Source: a virus. Taken from it: DNA of 33,105 nt. Numbering within the stretch: position 1 is the stretch's first letter; each line of letters opens with the position of its first letter. Under the pieces are notes generated by a model. That model had not been told where the DNA came from and did no database searches. It worked only from the letters and a program-made list of their open reading frames with translations. The position numbers were made by a program, and so were the translations under genes. Shown here in pieces: positions 13,942 to 21,909 of the stretch. The stretch lies in IMG/VR virus record IMGVR_UViG_3300037468_000259, positions 1 to 33,105 of that record. One strand, written 5' to 3'.

Positions 13942-15570
13942 ATGCGAGTCGAAACGATCCTGCTGACGAACGTCGGAGTGCATGACTCCCGCACGCTGCT
14001 GCTCCCCGAGACGGGAGCGGTCGTGGTCACCGGCCCGAACGGCTCGGGCAAGTCCTCGTTCGTGGAGGGTGTGGCGCTTGGCCTGTGGGGCGAGAGCCTT
14101 CGGGGCGAGGCGCTGTGGCGCGAGGGCGTGCAGGGGGAGGTCGAGGTCGCGCTGACCGTCGGCAGCACGGCACTTCGCGTGAAGCGCAAGCGGACGAAGG
14201 CGGGCGCGAAGTCGCTCTCGTTCAGCGTCGACGGTGCGGACCCGGTGAAGTACGAGACGCCTTCCAAGGCGCAGGAGGCGCTCGAGGCCATCGTCGGCAC
14301 GTTCGATTCGTGGCGTCGAACGTCGGTGCTCTCCTCGTCCGACTCGGCGCACTTCTCGCTCGCCACCGACGGCGAGAGGAAGCGGCTGCTCGAGCGACTG
14401 CTCGGGTTCGACAAGCTGGACGACGCCGCCGACGCCGCGAGGGCCGACCTGCGGAAGCTCGAGCAGCGCCTGTCCATCGCGGAGGTGGACACGCGGAACG
14501 TGGAGTCGCACCACTGGGCGGCGACCAGCAAGCTCAGGCAGGCGACGGACGCTCTCGCGGCTCTCGGGGAGGTCACCGTCGCTCCGTCGGACACGGAGTC
14601 GCGGCTGGCGACGCTCCGCAAGAAGCTCGCGCTCGCGGACGAGGAGATGAGGGACGCCAACGCAGAGCTGGCGACCTGTCGGGACGCCCTCGCGACGACA
14701 AAGGCGGAGGCCGACGCGGCTGTCCGAAGGGCGAGGCTCGCTGCCAACTCCGACTGCCCGACCTGTGAGCAGCCCATCCCGGCGACGCTCAAGCAGCGCC
14801 TCTTGCTCGAGGAGGCTGCCGCAAAGGAGGCGGTCCAGCGGGCAGCGGCGAACCTCACCCAGCGGCAGTCGGCGCTCGTAGAGACGCTGCGCGAGCTGGA
14901 GGCGGAGGTGCAGACCATCCGTGCGGACGGTGTGAAGCTCAAGGTGCAGAAGGAGAACGCCGAGAAGTACGCGACGCTGGCCACCACGCTCGAGGGACAG
15001 GTCGAGTCCGCGAAGACCGACCTCGCGGCGGTGGCGGTCAAGGTCGAGGAGACCAAGGCTCGGTACACGGCCCTGTCCGCAGAGGTCGCGGTACAGAAGT
15101 CGGTCACGGAGGTCTTTGGGCTCAAAGGCGTTCGGGCGCACCTGCTGGACAAGGCGCTCCGACAGGTCGAGCGGGTGGCGAACAGGAACCTCGTCACCCT
15201 GTCCAACGGGATGAAGGTCAAGCTGTCCAGCACGACCGAGAAGAAGACCGGTGGTACAAGCGACGCGATCTCTTTGCGGGTGTCGGTGCGCGGGGCGGAC
15301 TTCCGTCCTTATGCCGGGCTGTCTGGTGGCGAGCGGCGGCGAGTCGATGTCGCTCTACTTCTTGCGCTCGCCGATGTGTCCGGGGCAGCGGCAGGCAAGC
15401 TGAACTCGACGTTGTGGATGGACGAGGTATTCGATGCGCTGGACGGCGACGGCGCTACCGCTGTAGGGTCGCTGGTCGAACGGCTTGGGAGCAGCCGCAC
15501 CGTGGTTGTCATCACGCACTCGGACAACCTCGTCCGCTCAATCCGAGCGGCGGCGCGTCTCAGCCTTTAG
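13942..15570 (+). CDS. sbcC: SbcC/Rad50-type ATPase subunit (T4 gp46-like)
   Basis: A 542-aa SMC-like ATPase. It has Walker A GPNGSGKSS (31-39), a coiled coil of about 150 residues each side of a zinc hook CPTC (Cys272, Cys275), the ABC signature LSGGERRR near 460 and Walker B LWMDEVFDALD near 490, with a D-loop and a final His switch (ITHSD). Length matches T4 gp46 rather than the roughly 1000-residue bacterial SbcC, so the coils are short. It partners the SbcD-like nuclease encoded just upstream. ATG 13942 fits the family start. Confidence 0.92.
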   Translation: MRVETILLTNVGVHDSRTLLLPETGAVVVTGPNGSGKSSFVEGVALGLWGESLRGEALWREGVQGEVEVALTVGSTALRVKRKRTKAGAKSLSFSVDGADPVKYETPSKAQEALEAIVGTFDSWRRTSVLSSSDSAHFSLATDGERKRLLERLLGFDKLDDAADAARADLRKLEQRLSIAEVDTRNVESHHWAATSKLRQATDALAALGEVTVAPSDTESRLATLRKKLALADEEMRDANAELATCRDALATTKAEADAAVRRARLAANSDCPTCEQPIPATLKQRLLLEEAAAKEAVQRAAANLTQRQSALVETLRELEAEVQTIRADGVKLKVQKENAEKYATLATTLEGQVESAKTDLAAVAVKVEETKARYTALSAEVAVQKSVTEVFGLKGVRAHLLDKALRQVERVANRNLVTLSNGMKVKLSSTTEKKTGGTSDAISLRVSVRGADFRPYAGLSGGERRRVDVALLLALADVSGAAAGKLNSTLWMDEVFDALDGDGATAVGSLVERLGSSRTVVVITHSDNLVRSIRAAARLSL

Positions 15571-15579
15571 GAGCGGCTG

Positions 15580-16131
15580 ATGGAGCGAGCACAGGCTGGC
15601 GTAAAGGAACTGCTTGAAGGTCTGGGTTTCGACACTTCAAGCGAGGGGCTTCTGGACACGCCGAAGCGTGTAGCCAAGGCGTTCACCGAGCTGACCAGCG
15701 GTTACAAGATGGACCCCGCGGTTGTTCTCGGCGTCACGTTCGAGGCTCCCGCCAGCAAGGACATCGTGGTGCTGGCGGGTATTCCCTTCGTCAGCCTGTG
15801 CGAGCATCACCTGCTGCCCTTCACCGGGCACGCGAGCGTCGCGTACATACCGAAGGACCGCGTGGTCGGCCTGTCGAAGCTGGCGCGTGTCGTGGACGTC
15901 TACGCGAAGCGTCTCCAGCTTCAGGAGAAGCTGACCGCAGAGATCGCGGACGCCATCGCCACACACCTCGATGTCGCAGACGTAGCGGTTGCGGTCGAGG
16001 CGGTTCACTCCTGCATGGCGATCCGCGGAGTGCAGAAAGCGGGTGCGGTCATGCGAACGAACTCCCTGCGCGGCGCGTTCAAGACCAACTCGTCGGCACG
16101 CGCGGAAGTCCTGCGCCTGATGGAGCGCTGA
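15580..16131 (+). CDS. folE: GTP cyclohydrolase I
   Basis: A 183-aa type I enzyme converting GTP to 7,8-dihydroneopterin triphosphate, the first step of both folate and 7-deazaguanine synthesis. The zinc and active-site signature SLCEHHLLPF (Cys74, His76, His77) and the HSCMAIRG segment (His143, Cys145) are intact, as is the C-terminal FKTNSSAR-like stretch. AGGAG precedes ATG 15580, 9 bases after sbcC. With QueD, QueE and DpdA downstream, the purpose here is 7-deazaguanine supply for DNA modification. The stop shares a base with the next ATG. Confidence 0.95.
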   Translation: MERAQAGVKELLEGLGFDTSSEGLLDTPKRVAKAFTELTSGYKMDPAVVLGVTFEAPASKDIVVLAGIPFVSLCEHHLLPFTGHASVAYIPKDRVVGLSKLARVVDVYAKRLQLQEKLTAEIADAIATHLDVADVAVAVEAVHSCMAIRGVQKAGAVMRTNSLRGAFKTNSSARAEVLRLMER

Positions 16132-16493
16132 TGCGGAAGAAGAAGCAGGTCATCGCCACGCTCGAGGTGCCGGGCTTCCACCTCTGGGCCAACGCCCCAG
16201 CCATCGTGATGCACCTCAAGGTGCGTCACCGTCACCTGTTCCGCTTCATCGTCGCGATGGACGTCGAGGGCAGCGACCGCGAGGCGGAGTTCCACCTCCT
16301 CCGCGTTCGCATGGAGGGGTGCCTCCAAGACCTCTACGAGCGCGGCCTGCACGGCTTCGAGTTCGGTGGGCGGTCCTGCGAGATGCTGGCCGAGGAGCTG
16401 ATCGCAAAGCTGGCAACCGAGGACGGTATCGAGGCCTCGTGGTGCGAGGTCTGGGAAGACCGCGAGCACGGCGCTCGCGTGGAGGTCGCGTGA
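16131..16493 (+). CDS. Small QueD/PTPS-like (T-fold) protein
   Basis: A 120-aa protein coupled to folE by TGATG. The segment FHLWANAP...HRHLFRF (residues about 16-39) recalls the QueD zinc region (FxxxH...HGHxY), AEFHLLRVRME recalls the QueD IDFxxLK strand-helix, and CEMLAEELIAKL...CEVWEDREHGARV recalls the QueD TAENLA...ET end. The normal QueD Cys nucleophile region and the LDH motif are not evident, so it is unlikely to be a second CPH4 synthase. A role in converting or binding a 7-deazaguanine intermediate is plausible. It may be the decarboxylase proposed in related phages (DpdL), but I cannot verify that. Confidence 0.5.
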   Translation: MRKKKQVIATLEVPGFHLWANAPAIVMHLKVRHRHLFRFIVAMDVEGSDREAEFHLLRVRMEGCLQDLYERGLHGFEFGGRSCEMLAEELIAKLATEDGIEASWCEVWEDREHGARVEVA

Positions 16494-17602
16494 TCTACTA
16501 CCTGCCACTCGAACCGTACCCGGAGCGGTACACCGAGCTGCTCACGAACTGGACCATCACGCGCTTCAACGCTCGCGGCGTTCCGGTCACGGTCGTCCTT
16601 GGACAGCGCCTCCCCGACGAAGGTATCCGCGTGGGGCAGGTGCTCGACGCTGCCGGTCGCAGCCACTTCGCGCTCACGCAGGTCGCGGAACTGGTGAAGG
16701 CGCTGCCAGCGATGACCTGCGACGATGTCATCTACTTCGACGACATGTTCACGCCGGGATACGAGGCGCTGCCTTACATCCTCATGCAGCTCCCGGTGGT
16801 GAGGCGCCCGCGCATCTTCGCCCGCAACCACGCGCAGTCGGTGGACCCGGACGACTTCACGTTCCCGATGCGGGAGTGGATGCGCCACTTCGAGCAGGTC
16901 GTGTACCGCACGGCGACCGGCATCATCTGCGCCTCCACGGTCCACAAGGAACTGATGGAGGTGGCGATGCTCGACTCCTGCCCCATCCACGTTCTCGGGC
17001 TGCCGTACGACGAGAACGACGTGCGGCGACTCGCAGGTCCGTTGCCGGGATGGCATCAGCGCCCGCGACAGGTCGTCTACTCCTCCCGGCTCGACCGCGA
17101 GAAGCAGCCGCACTTCTTCATGGACATCGTGGACCGCCTCGCACCCAAGGGCTTCTCGTTCCACGTCTGCACTGGGTCGAAGGAGCCGCGTAGCAACGAC
17201 CCGTCGGCGGTCGAGCGGCTCCTCGCGATGGAGGCGAAGGGTCGCGTCACCATCCACCGGGCGACGACCAAGGCTCGGTACTACGAGGTCGTGAAGAACA
17301 GCCGCGTGCAGCTCAACACGGCGCGGCAGGACTTCGTGAGCTACACGGCCATCGAGGCCTCGTCGCTCGGCACCTACACGCTCGCTCCGGCGTTCCGTTC
17401 ATTCCCGGAGACGTTCGACAACAACGCCGACTTCCTCTACGTCCCGTGGTCGGTGCAGGAGGCGTGCGAGAAGCTGGAGCTTCTGGCGACCCTCGGCCCA
17501 CGTATGGCAGGCGACGACACGCACGAGTCGTTGGTGGGCAAGCTGAGCGCCTACCAGCACGCGGCCCTCGACCGCATCATCGACCTGCTGGTGGCTCCAT
17601 GA
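16490..17602 (+). CDS. GT-B (GT4-like) glycosyltransferase
   Basis: Starting at GTG 16490, which overlaps the preceding TGA, it has 370 aa. The C-terminal half shows a GT4-type nucleotide-sugar domain: VYSSRLDREKQPHFFMDIV (near 200-218), then YYEVVKNSRVQLNTA and YTAIEASSLGTYTLAP, where the Glu lies in the usual E-x7-E region. The N-terminal half looks like an acceptor Rossmann domain. No membrane segment is seen, so it should act in the cytoplasm. Lying inside the folE-dpdA-queD-queE operon with overlapping genes on both sides, it probably glycosylates the modified base or DNA; a protein or surface target cannot be excluded. Confidence 0.75.
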   Translation: MIYYLPLEPYPERYTELLTNWTITRFNARGVPVTVVLGQRLPDEGIRVGQVLDAAGRSHFALTQVAELVKALPAMTCDDVIYFDDMFTPGYEALPYILMQLPVVRRPRIFARNHAQSVDPDDFTFPMREWMRHFEQVVYRTATGIICASTVHKELMEVAMLDSCPIHVLGLPYDENDVRRLAGPLPGWHQRPRQVVYSSRLDREKQPHFFMDIVDRLAPKGFSFHVCTGSKEPRSNDPSAVERLLAMEAKGRVTIHRATTKARYYEVVKNSRVQLNTARQDFVSYTAIEASSLGTYTLAPAFRSFPETFDNNADFLYVPWSVQEACEKLELLATLGPRMAGDDTHESLVGKLSAYQHAALDRIIDLLVAP

Positions 17603-18102
17603 GGTTTCCCGTGTCCCCCGAAGCCTCCGTGCAGCCCCTCACCCATCCAGCCGGACTCGAAGACGAGCCGGTCTTCTACGGCGTCGAGTGCGAAGGCGCG
17701 CTGTCGGGAGAGCCGACCGCGTTCGTGCGCCGAGGTCTGTCGGACGAGGAGACGGTGGCGCTGGTCCGCCGCATCAAGTCCGACGGCATCACACAGGTCT
17801 TTCTCACCGAGACGTTCTTCGAGTGGGACTGGCTGGCGGTGATCCTGTTCCGCTGGCTCGCGGAGAACGCGCCGACGATGACCGTGACCATCGGGCGTCA
17901 CGCGAAGGACATGCCGGAGTTCGTGCTCCTGCCGTTCCGCGACAAGCTGAAGGTCATCGTTCGCTTCCTCGACTGCCCGTGGATGACCCAGCTTGGCTCG
18001 GACGACGAGATCTCCGTCGGCGTGCCGTACAACCTCACCACGTTCCGCGTGGGTGCTGGCGTGGAGACGCTCCCCCAAGAGTACGAGAGAGACACTCGAT
18101 GA
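17599..18102 (+). CDS. QueE-like protein lacking the radical-SAM cysteines (tentative)
   Basis: 167 aa, coupled by ATGA to the glycosyltransferase. The start YGVECEGALSGEPTAFVRRG resembles the QueE opening (xQGEGxxxGxPxxFVR), and then come helix and strand elements (DEETVALVRRIK, QVFLTET, MTVTIGRHAK) in QueE order. The [4Fe-4S] cysteine motif and the GGEP loop are missing; only Cys residues at about 30 and in FLDCPW remain. It may be a scaffold or binding protein derived from QueE, or an unrelated family with chance resemblance. Position two genes before dpdA ties it to DNA modification. Confidence 0.35.
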   Translation: MRFPVSPEASVQPLTHPAGLEDEPVFYGVECEGALSGEPTAFVRRGLSDEETVALVRRIKSDGITQVFLTETFFEWDWLAVILFRWLAENAPTMTVTIGRHAKDMPEFVLLPFRDKLKVIVRFLDCPWMTQLGSDDEISVGVPYNLTTFRVGAGVETLPQEYERDTR

Positions 18103-18974
18103 TCGTCAGCCCAGACAGGAACGTGCGCTCCATCGCCATCGTCGGCGCGGAGTCCACCGGCAAGTCCACGTTGGCGCTGATGCTCACCGGGCGGCTCCGC
18201 ACGCACGGCGTGCAGGCTGTGATGGTCGCGGAGCCGGGCAACACCTTGCCCTTCCCGCCGTCCATGCTCGACACCCATTGGCCTGCGTGGCTCTACATGG
18301 TCACGCACAAGATGGCGCTCGAGTCACAGACCGCCCTGCGACCGAACGTCGGCTTCATGGTGTCCGACCGCTCGGTCATCGACCACATCGCCTACGCCGA
18401 GGTGCGCGGAGCCTACGGTCTCTGCGCTCACACGCTCAACCAGCTCGCGTGGACTTGGATGGCGCACTACGACGCCGTCTACTTCTTGCCCACCGAAGGC
18501 ACGGAGTACGTCGAGGACGGCTTCAGGATGCCGGCCAAGGACAACGACTTCCGGGCTGATGTGAACGCGTGGTTCGAGGCACGCCTCGACTCCATCGCGA
18601 AGTACGTCCCGGAGACGCACCGAGTCACCGGCTCGTATCGTGAGCGCGGGGAGTGGATCTACCACCACGTCCTCCACACGTTCCTCGGCAAGAGCCGACC
18701 CTTGCGTGCCTACGAGCAGGTGCGCGACTGGCTGCGGCAGCGGGGGTGGCGCGTCCTCGAGGTTCGCCCTCAAGGGTCGAACAGCGTCACGCGCTTCCAT
18801 CCGTCCAGCGACCACGACGACATCGACGCCATCGTGGTCGTGGAGGGTGACGCGAACTACGCCATCCTCGTCCGACAGGACATCGAAGCTCACCGCACCC
18901 AGCTCGAGAACATCGTGCAGGCCGACCTCGACCTGCTCGTCACCCCTGCCGGGCTGGAGGCGCACGAAGCATGA
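18099..18974 (+). CDS. NadR-like P-loop ATPase/kinase (AAA_28 type)
   Basis: 291 aa. Walker A GAESTGKS (16-23) sits in SIAIVGAESTGKSTLALML, close to the kinase domain of NadR and related deoxynucleoside or nucleotide kinases. A conserved MVAEPG segment and MVSDRSVIDHIAY (an Asp-Arg lid element) follow. The C-terminal 90 residues are a separate mixed domain ending in long helices. It could phosphorylate a nucleoside, base derivative or sugar. ATGA overlaps join it to both neighbours, including dpdA, so a role in the modification pathway is likely; the substrate is unknown. Confidence 0.7.
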   Translation: MIVSPDRNVRSIAIVGAESTGKSTLALMLTGRLRTHGVQAVMVAEPGNTLPFPPSMLDTHWPAWLYMVTHKMALESQTALRPNVGFMVSDRSVIDHIAYAEVRGAYGLCAHTLNQLAWTWMAHYDAVYFLPTEGTEYVEDGFRMPAKDNDFRADVNAWFEARLDSIAKYVPETHRVTGSYRERGEWIYHHVLHTFLGKSRPLRAYEQVRDWLRQRGWRVLEVRPQGSNSVTRFHPSSDHDDIDAIVVVEGDANYAILVRQDIEAHRTQLENIVQADLDLLVTPAGLEAHEA

Positions 18975-19924
18975 TCATCTACCTGTCGGCCATCGAGACT
19001 GGGTTCGAGCACCTGTCCACAGTCATTCGGAACGAGGTGCCGCACGTCCTCACCTCGTTCCTGTACGCCGGGTGGAAGGGGACCGCGAGCCGCACGCCCT
19101 TGTGGACCAAGGCGATGCAGCAGGCGAAGATCCGCCTCATCGACTCGGGCGCTCACAGCTTCCGTACTGCCCACTTCGACTCCGGGGCAGTCAGCGGAGT
19201 CGCTGACTTGGACGAGTTCGCCCACGCCTACATCAAGTGGCTGCTGAACGTGAAGCGGCAGCGCCTCGCCGACTGGTGGGTCGAGCTTGATATTGGTGCG
19301 ATGTCCGGGCAGCCGTGGGTGAACAAGACCCGCAAGAAGTTCGTGGACTCCGGGCTGGGCGGTGGACTCATACAGGTCTGGCACAGCAGCGAGCACGACT
19401 GGGACTACTGGTTGTGGCTCCTGCGCGAGTCCACGCGCCCCGGACGCTCGCGCTACGTCGCCATCGAAGGCCACGGACAAGGACGCGACCGTCACGACTA
19501 CACGAAGTTCCTCCACGAAGCCTACAAGCGCGGGGTCCGCGTTCACGGCTTCAAGCTCACGGGCGCGCAGGACCTCCAGAAGTGGCCGTTCTACTCCGTG
19601 GACTCCACTTCATGGCTTGTGACGATGCACGCAGGTGGGCTACCTGCCATCCACGTTACAGGCGGCGCGACACAGGTGCGGAACGGCATCAACTCCGGTG
19701 GCATGAGCGGGCGACGGACGAAGTGGTACGGCGGCTTCCCGCGCTACCAGCCGAAGAAGTGGCGACAGGACATCCTGAACGTGTCCTGCAAGATGTGGCT
19801 CCGCGAAGAGGAGAAGATCGACGCCTTGTGGAAGCTCCGCGGCGTAGACTGGGAACAAGCAATCATCAACCCCGAGGTACGAGATGACGACGGCACAGAC
19901 CACCCACTCGCCCGGCTCGGATAA
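18971..19924 (+). CDS. dpdA: DNA 7-deazaguanine transglycosylase DpdA
   Basis: 317 aa, a phage relative of tRNA-guanine transglycosylase that swaps guanine in DNA for a 7-deazaguanine. Characteristic segments are LIDSGAHSF (Asp58), ELDIG (Asp107), VHGFKLTG (191-198) and YSVDSTSWL (Asp211), which fit the two catalytic aspartates and substrate pocket of the TIM-barrel family. The C-terminal zinc site of tRNA-TGT is not visible, as expected for phage DpdA. It lies in one operon with folE, queD and queE. Reported phage DpdA acts after replication and protects DNA from restriction. The subfamily (DpdA1, 2 or 3) cannot be set by eye. Confidence 0.85.
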   Translation: MIIYLSAIETGFEHLSTVIRNEVPHVLTSFLYAGWKGTASRTPLWTKAMQQAKIRLIDSGAHSFRTAHFDSGAVSGVADLDEFAHAYIKWLLNVKRQRLADWWVELDIGAMSGQPWVNKTRKKFVDSGLGGGLIQVWHSSEHDWDYWLWLLRESTRPGRSRYVAIEGHGQGRDRHDYTKFLHEAYKRGVRVHGFKLTGAQDLQKWPFYSVDSTSWLVTMHAGGLPAIHVTGGATQVRNGINSGGMSGRRTKWYGGFPRYQPKKWRQDILNVSCKMWLREEEKIDALWKLRGVDWEQAIINPEVRDDDGTDHPLARLG

Positions 19925-20735
19925 CGCCGGGCTGACCGCGTTCGCTGCACAGCTCTCGAAGTCCGGCGTCCCTGTCGCCGGGTTGAAGTTCGTGGAGGTG
20001 GACGTTTTCAAAATCCGCCCCAACCCGTTCAACCCGAACAAGCAGGCGCCGGAGATCTTCGAGCGTGAGAAGCGCTCCATCAAGCGCCACGGGTTCATCG
20101 ACCCCATCACCGTCCGCGAGGCAGCGGACGGGGTGATCGAGATCGTGGACGGAGAGCACCGCTGGCGCGCCGCTCGCGAGTTGACCGCCTCGGGTGATGC
20201 CGCGCTGGGCAAGCTGCCTGCCGTTCACCTCGGACGCCTGAGCGACGACGACGCGAAGCGGCTGGTGATCCTGTTCAACGAGCTTCGTGGCGACCCGGAC
20301 CCTGCCAAGCTCGCGCTGGTGCTCAAGGACCTCACGGACCTCGCCACCATCGAAGACCTGTCCCTCGACCTGCCCATGACCGTCAGCGACATCGAGTCGC
20401 TGGTGAAGGCCACGGACTTCGACTGGGGAACGCTGGAGGGGCAGGAGTCCCGCGTCCACGGGTCGAAGAACAAGGACACGGGCCTCGTGAAGTTCGCGCT
20501 CGGCCCCGTGAAGCAGGAGATGCCGCGGCAGCTTGCGGACGCCTTCCTCGCGGAGTGGGAGCAGTCTGTCGCGGTCGTCGGAACGAAGAACCCCGAGATC
20601 ATCCTGCGGCACTTCATCTCGCGCCTCCAGCGTGTCCCGGCGGGAGACGTCGCCCCAGAGACGCTGCCCGAGAAGAAGGAGCCGGAGAAGCTCGGCCGCA
20701 AGGGCAAGAAGGCCAAGAAGGAGGTCGCGTCGTGA
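19884..20735 (+). CDS. ParB-like nuclease-domain protein, copy 1
   Basis: 283 aa with a ParB/Srx-type domain at about 35-120: IRPNPFNPNKQ, IKRHGFIDPITV and the signature IVDGEHRWRAAREL. A helical region follows, and the tail is Lys/Glu-rich (EKKEPEKLGRKGKKAKKE). ATG 19884 lies inside the end of dpdA (41-base overlap) with GAGGTACGAG upstream, so expression is tied to DpdA. Such domains bind or cut DNA, or bind nucleotides such as CTP in ParB. It may guide DpdA to DNA or act on unmodified DNA; both are inference. Confidence 0.8.
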   Translation: MTTAQTTHSPGSDNAGLTAFAAQLSKSGVPVAGLKFVEVDVFKIRPNPFNPNKQAPEIFEREKRSIKRHGFIDPITVREAADGVIEIVDGEHRWRAARELTASGDAALGKLPAVHLGRLSDDDAKRLVILFNELRGDPDPAKLALVLKDLTDLATIEDLSLDLPMTVSDIESLVKATDFDWGTLEGQESRVHGSKNKDTGLVKFALGPVKQEMPRQLADAFLAEWEQSVAVVGTKNPEIILRHFISRLQRVPAGDVAPETLPEKKEPEKLGRKGKKAKKEVAS

Positions 20736-21154
20736 GCATCGCAACCTGCACCCGCCGTCTCGAGTTTGACGCTGGGCATCGCCTCAAGAAGCACGAGTCC
20801 AAGTGCCGAAACGTCCACGGCCACCGCTACGTCGTGGAGATCACCTGCGCGGCTGACGCGCTGGACGGCGTGGGGCGCGTCATCGACTTCGCCGCCGTGA
20901 AGCACATCGTCGGCAAGTGGATTGACGACAAGCTCGACCACGGCTTCATCGTGCAGGAGGAGGACTCACTCCTCTCCGCGCTGTACGCCGACGGGACCAA
21001 GATCCACATCGTGCCGTTCAGCCCGACCGCCGAGAACCTCGTCGTCTACATCGCCGACGCCGCTCAGCGGCTGCTCACGTCGCTGGGTATCAAGGTCGCG
21101 CACGTGCGGCTGTTCGAGACCCCGAACTGCTGGGCGGACTGGAGCGCGTCGTGA
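20732..21154 (+). CDS. queD: 6-carboxy-5,6,7,8-tetrahydropterin synthase
   Basis: 140 aa from GTG 20732, overlapping the ParB-like stop. It converts dihydroneopterin triphosphate to CPH4. The zinc ligands His16 (DAGHRL), His29 and His31 (VHGHRY) and the nucleophile Cys25 (SKCRN) are present, as are VIDFAAVK, the LDHGF motif and the closing SPTAENLVVYI...ETPNCWADW. It is the normal size for QueD. It takes FolE product and feeds QueE, whose GTG overlaps its stop codon. Confidence 0.93.
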   Translation: MSIATCTRRLEFDAGHRLKKHESKCRNVHGHRYVVEITCAADALDGVGRVIDFAAVKHIVGKWIDDKLDHGFIVQEEDSLLSALYADGTKIHIVPFSPTAENLVVYIADAAQRLLTSLGIKVAHVRLFETPNCWADWSAS

Positions 21155-21909
21155 AGACCTACCGCATCAAAGAGATCTTCGACACGTTGCAGGGCGAGGG
21201 CAGCCGCGCCGGGCAGCGGTCGGTGTTCGTCCGCTTCACCGGCTGCAACCTCTGGAACGGTCTCGCCTCGGGCCGCTCCAAGGGCAAGGCGGAGTGCGCC
21301 CTCTGGTGCGACTCCGACTTCGCAGACGGGGAGAAGCTGACCGCCGGAGAGCTGGCCGAACGCATGGACGCCCTGTGGCCTCTCTACGCTGGAGCACCGC
21401 CCCGGTGGGTGGTCATCACGGGCGGTGAGCCGCTGCTTCAGGTCGACCGCCACCTGCTCGAGACGCTGAAGTCGGCAGGCTGGCTCCTCGCCCTCGAGAC
21501 GAACGGCACGCTCAACCCGATGGACGAGCATGGGTTCGTGGCCGACCTGTTCGACCACATCACCCTGTCACCCAAGCTCGCCCACGGGGCCGACCGGCTC
21601 ACCGCGCCGCTGATGTTGCGTCGCTGCACGGACCTCAAGGTGGTCCTCCCCGGTGCGCTCGAAGGTGGCTGGTCGAACACCGGACTCGTGGACTTGTTCC
21701 ACCAGACGACGCACCTGTACGCCTACGTTCAGCCGCAAGACCCGGTCGAGGAACAAGCCGTGGGGCTGACGCACCTCACGGGAGGCATCCAAGGTCCGGT
21801 GGCCTCCCGACTCTACGAGAAGCGCCTCAAAGGCTGCATCGACTTCGTGATGCAGCACCCAGAGTGGCAGCTTTCTCTCCAGACTCACAAGCTGATCGGA
21901 GTGCGGTGA
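21151..21909 (+). CDS. queE: 7-carboxy-7-deazaguanine synthase (radical SAM)
   Basis: 252 aa from GTG 21151. It rearranges CPH4 to 7-carboxy-7-deazaguanine. DTLQGEGSRAGQRSVFVRFTG (the substrate loop), the cluster cysteines Cys32, Cys49 and Cys53, ALETNGT and VITGGEPLL are all recognisable. The cluster motif reads CX16CX3C; CX14CX2C or CX3CX2C is more common, so this may be a subfamily variant. No QueC follows in the window, so CDG may be the end product or pass to another enzyme. The stop shares a base with the next ATG. Confidence 0.92.
   Translation: MKTYRIKEIFDTLQGEGSRAGQRSVFVRFTGCNLWNGLASGRSKGKAECALWCDSDFADGEKLTAGELAERMDALWPLYAGAPPRWVVITGGEPLLQVDRHLLETLKSAGWLLALETNGTLNPMDEHGFVADLFDHITLSPKLAHGADRLTAPLMLRRCTDLKVVLPGALEGGWSNTGLVDLFHQTTHLYAYVQPQDPVEEQAVGLTHLTGGIQGPVASRLYEKRLKGCIDFVMQHPEWQLSLQTHKLIGVR

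Noticed and set aside
13914-15233. Ser/Ala-rich - strand frame opposite sbcC
   Set aside because: Composition reflects reverse reading of Glu/Ala codons in the coiled coil; no start signal.
15580-21909. Folate or tRNA queuosine pathway as the purpose of folE/queD/queE
   Set aside because: No folate genes, QueC, QueF, QueA or tRNA-type TGT are visible, and the transglycosylase has the DpdA rather than tRNA-TGT pattern. Supply to host tRNA cannot be fully excluded.
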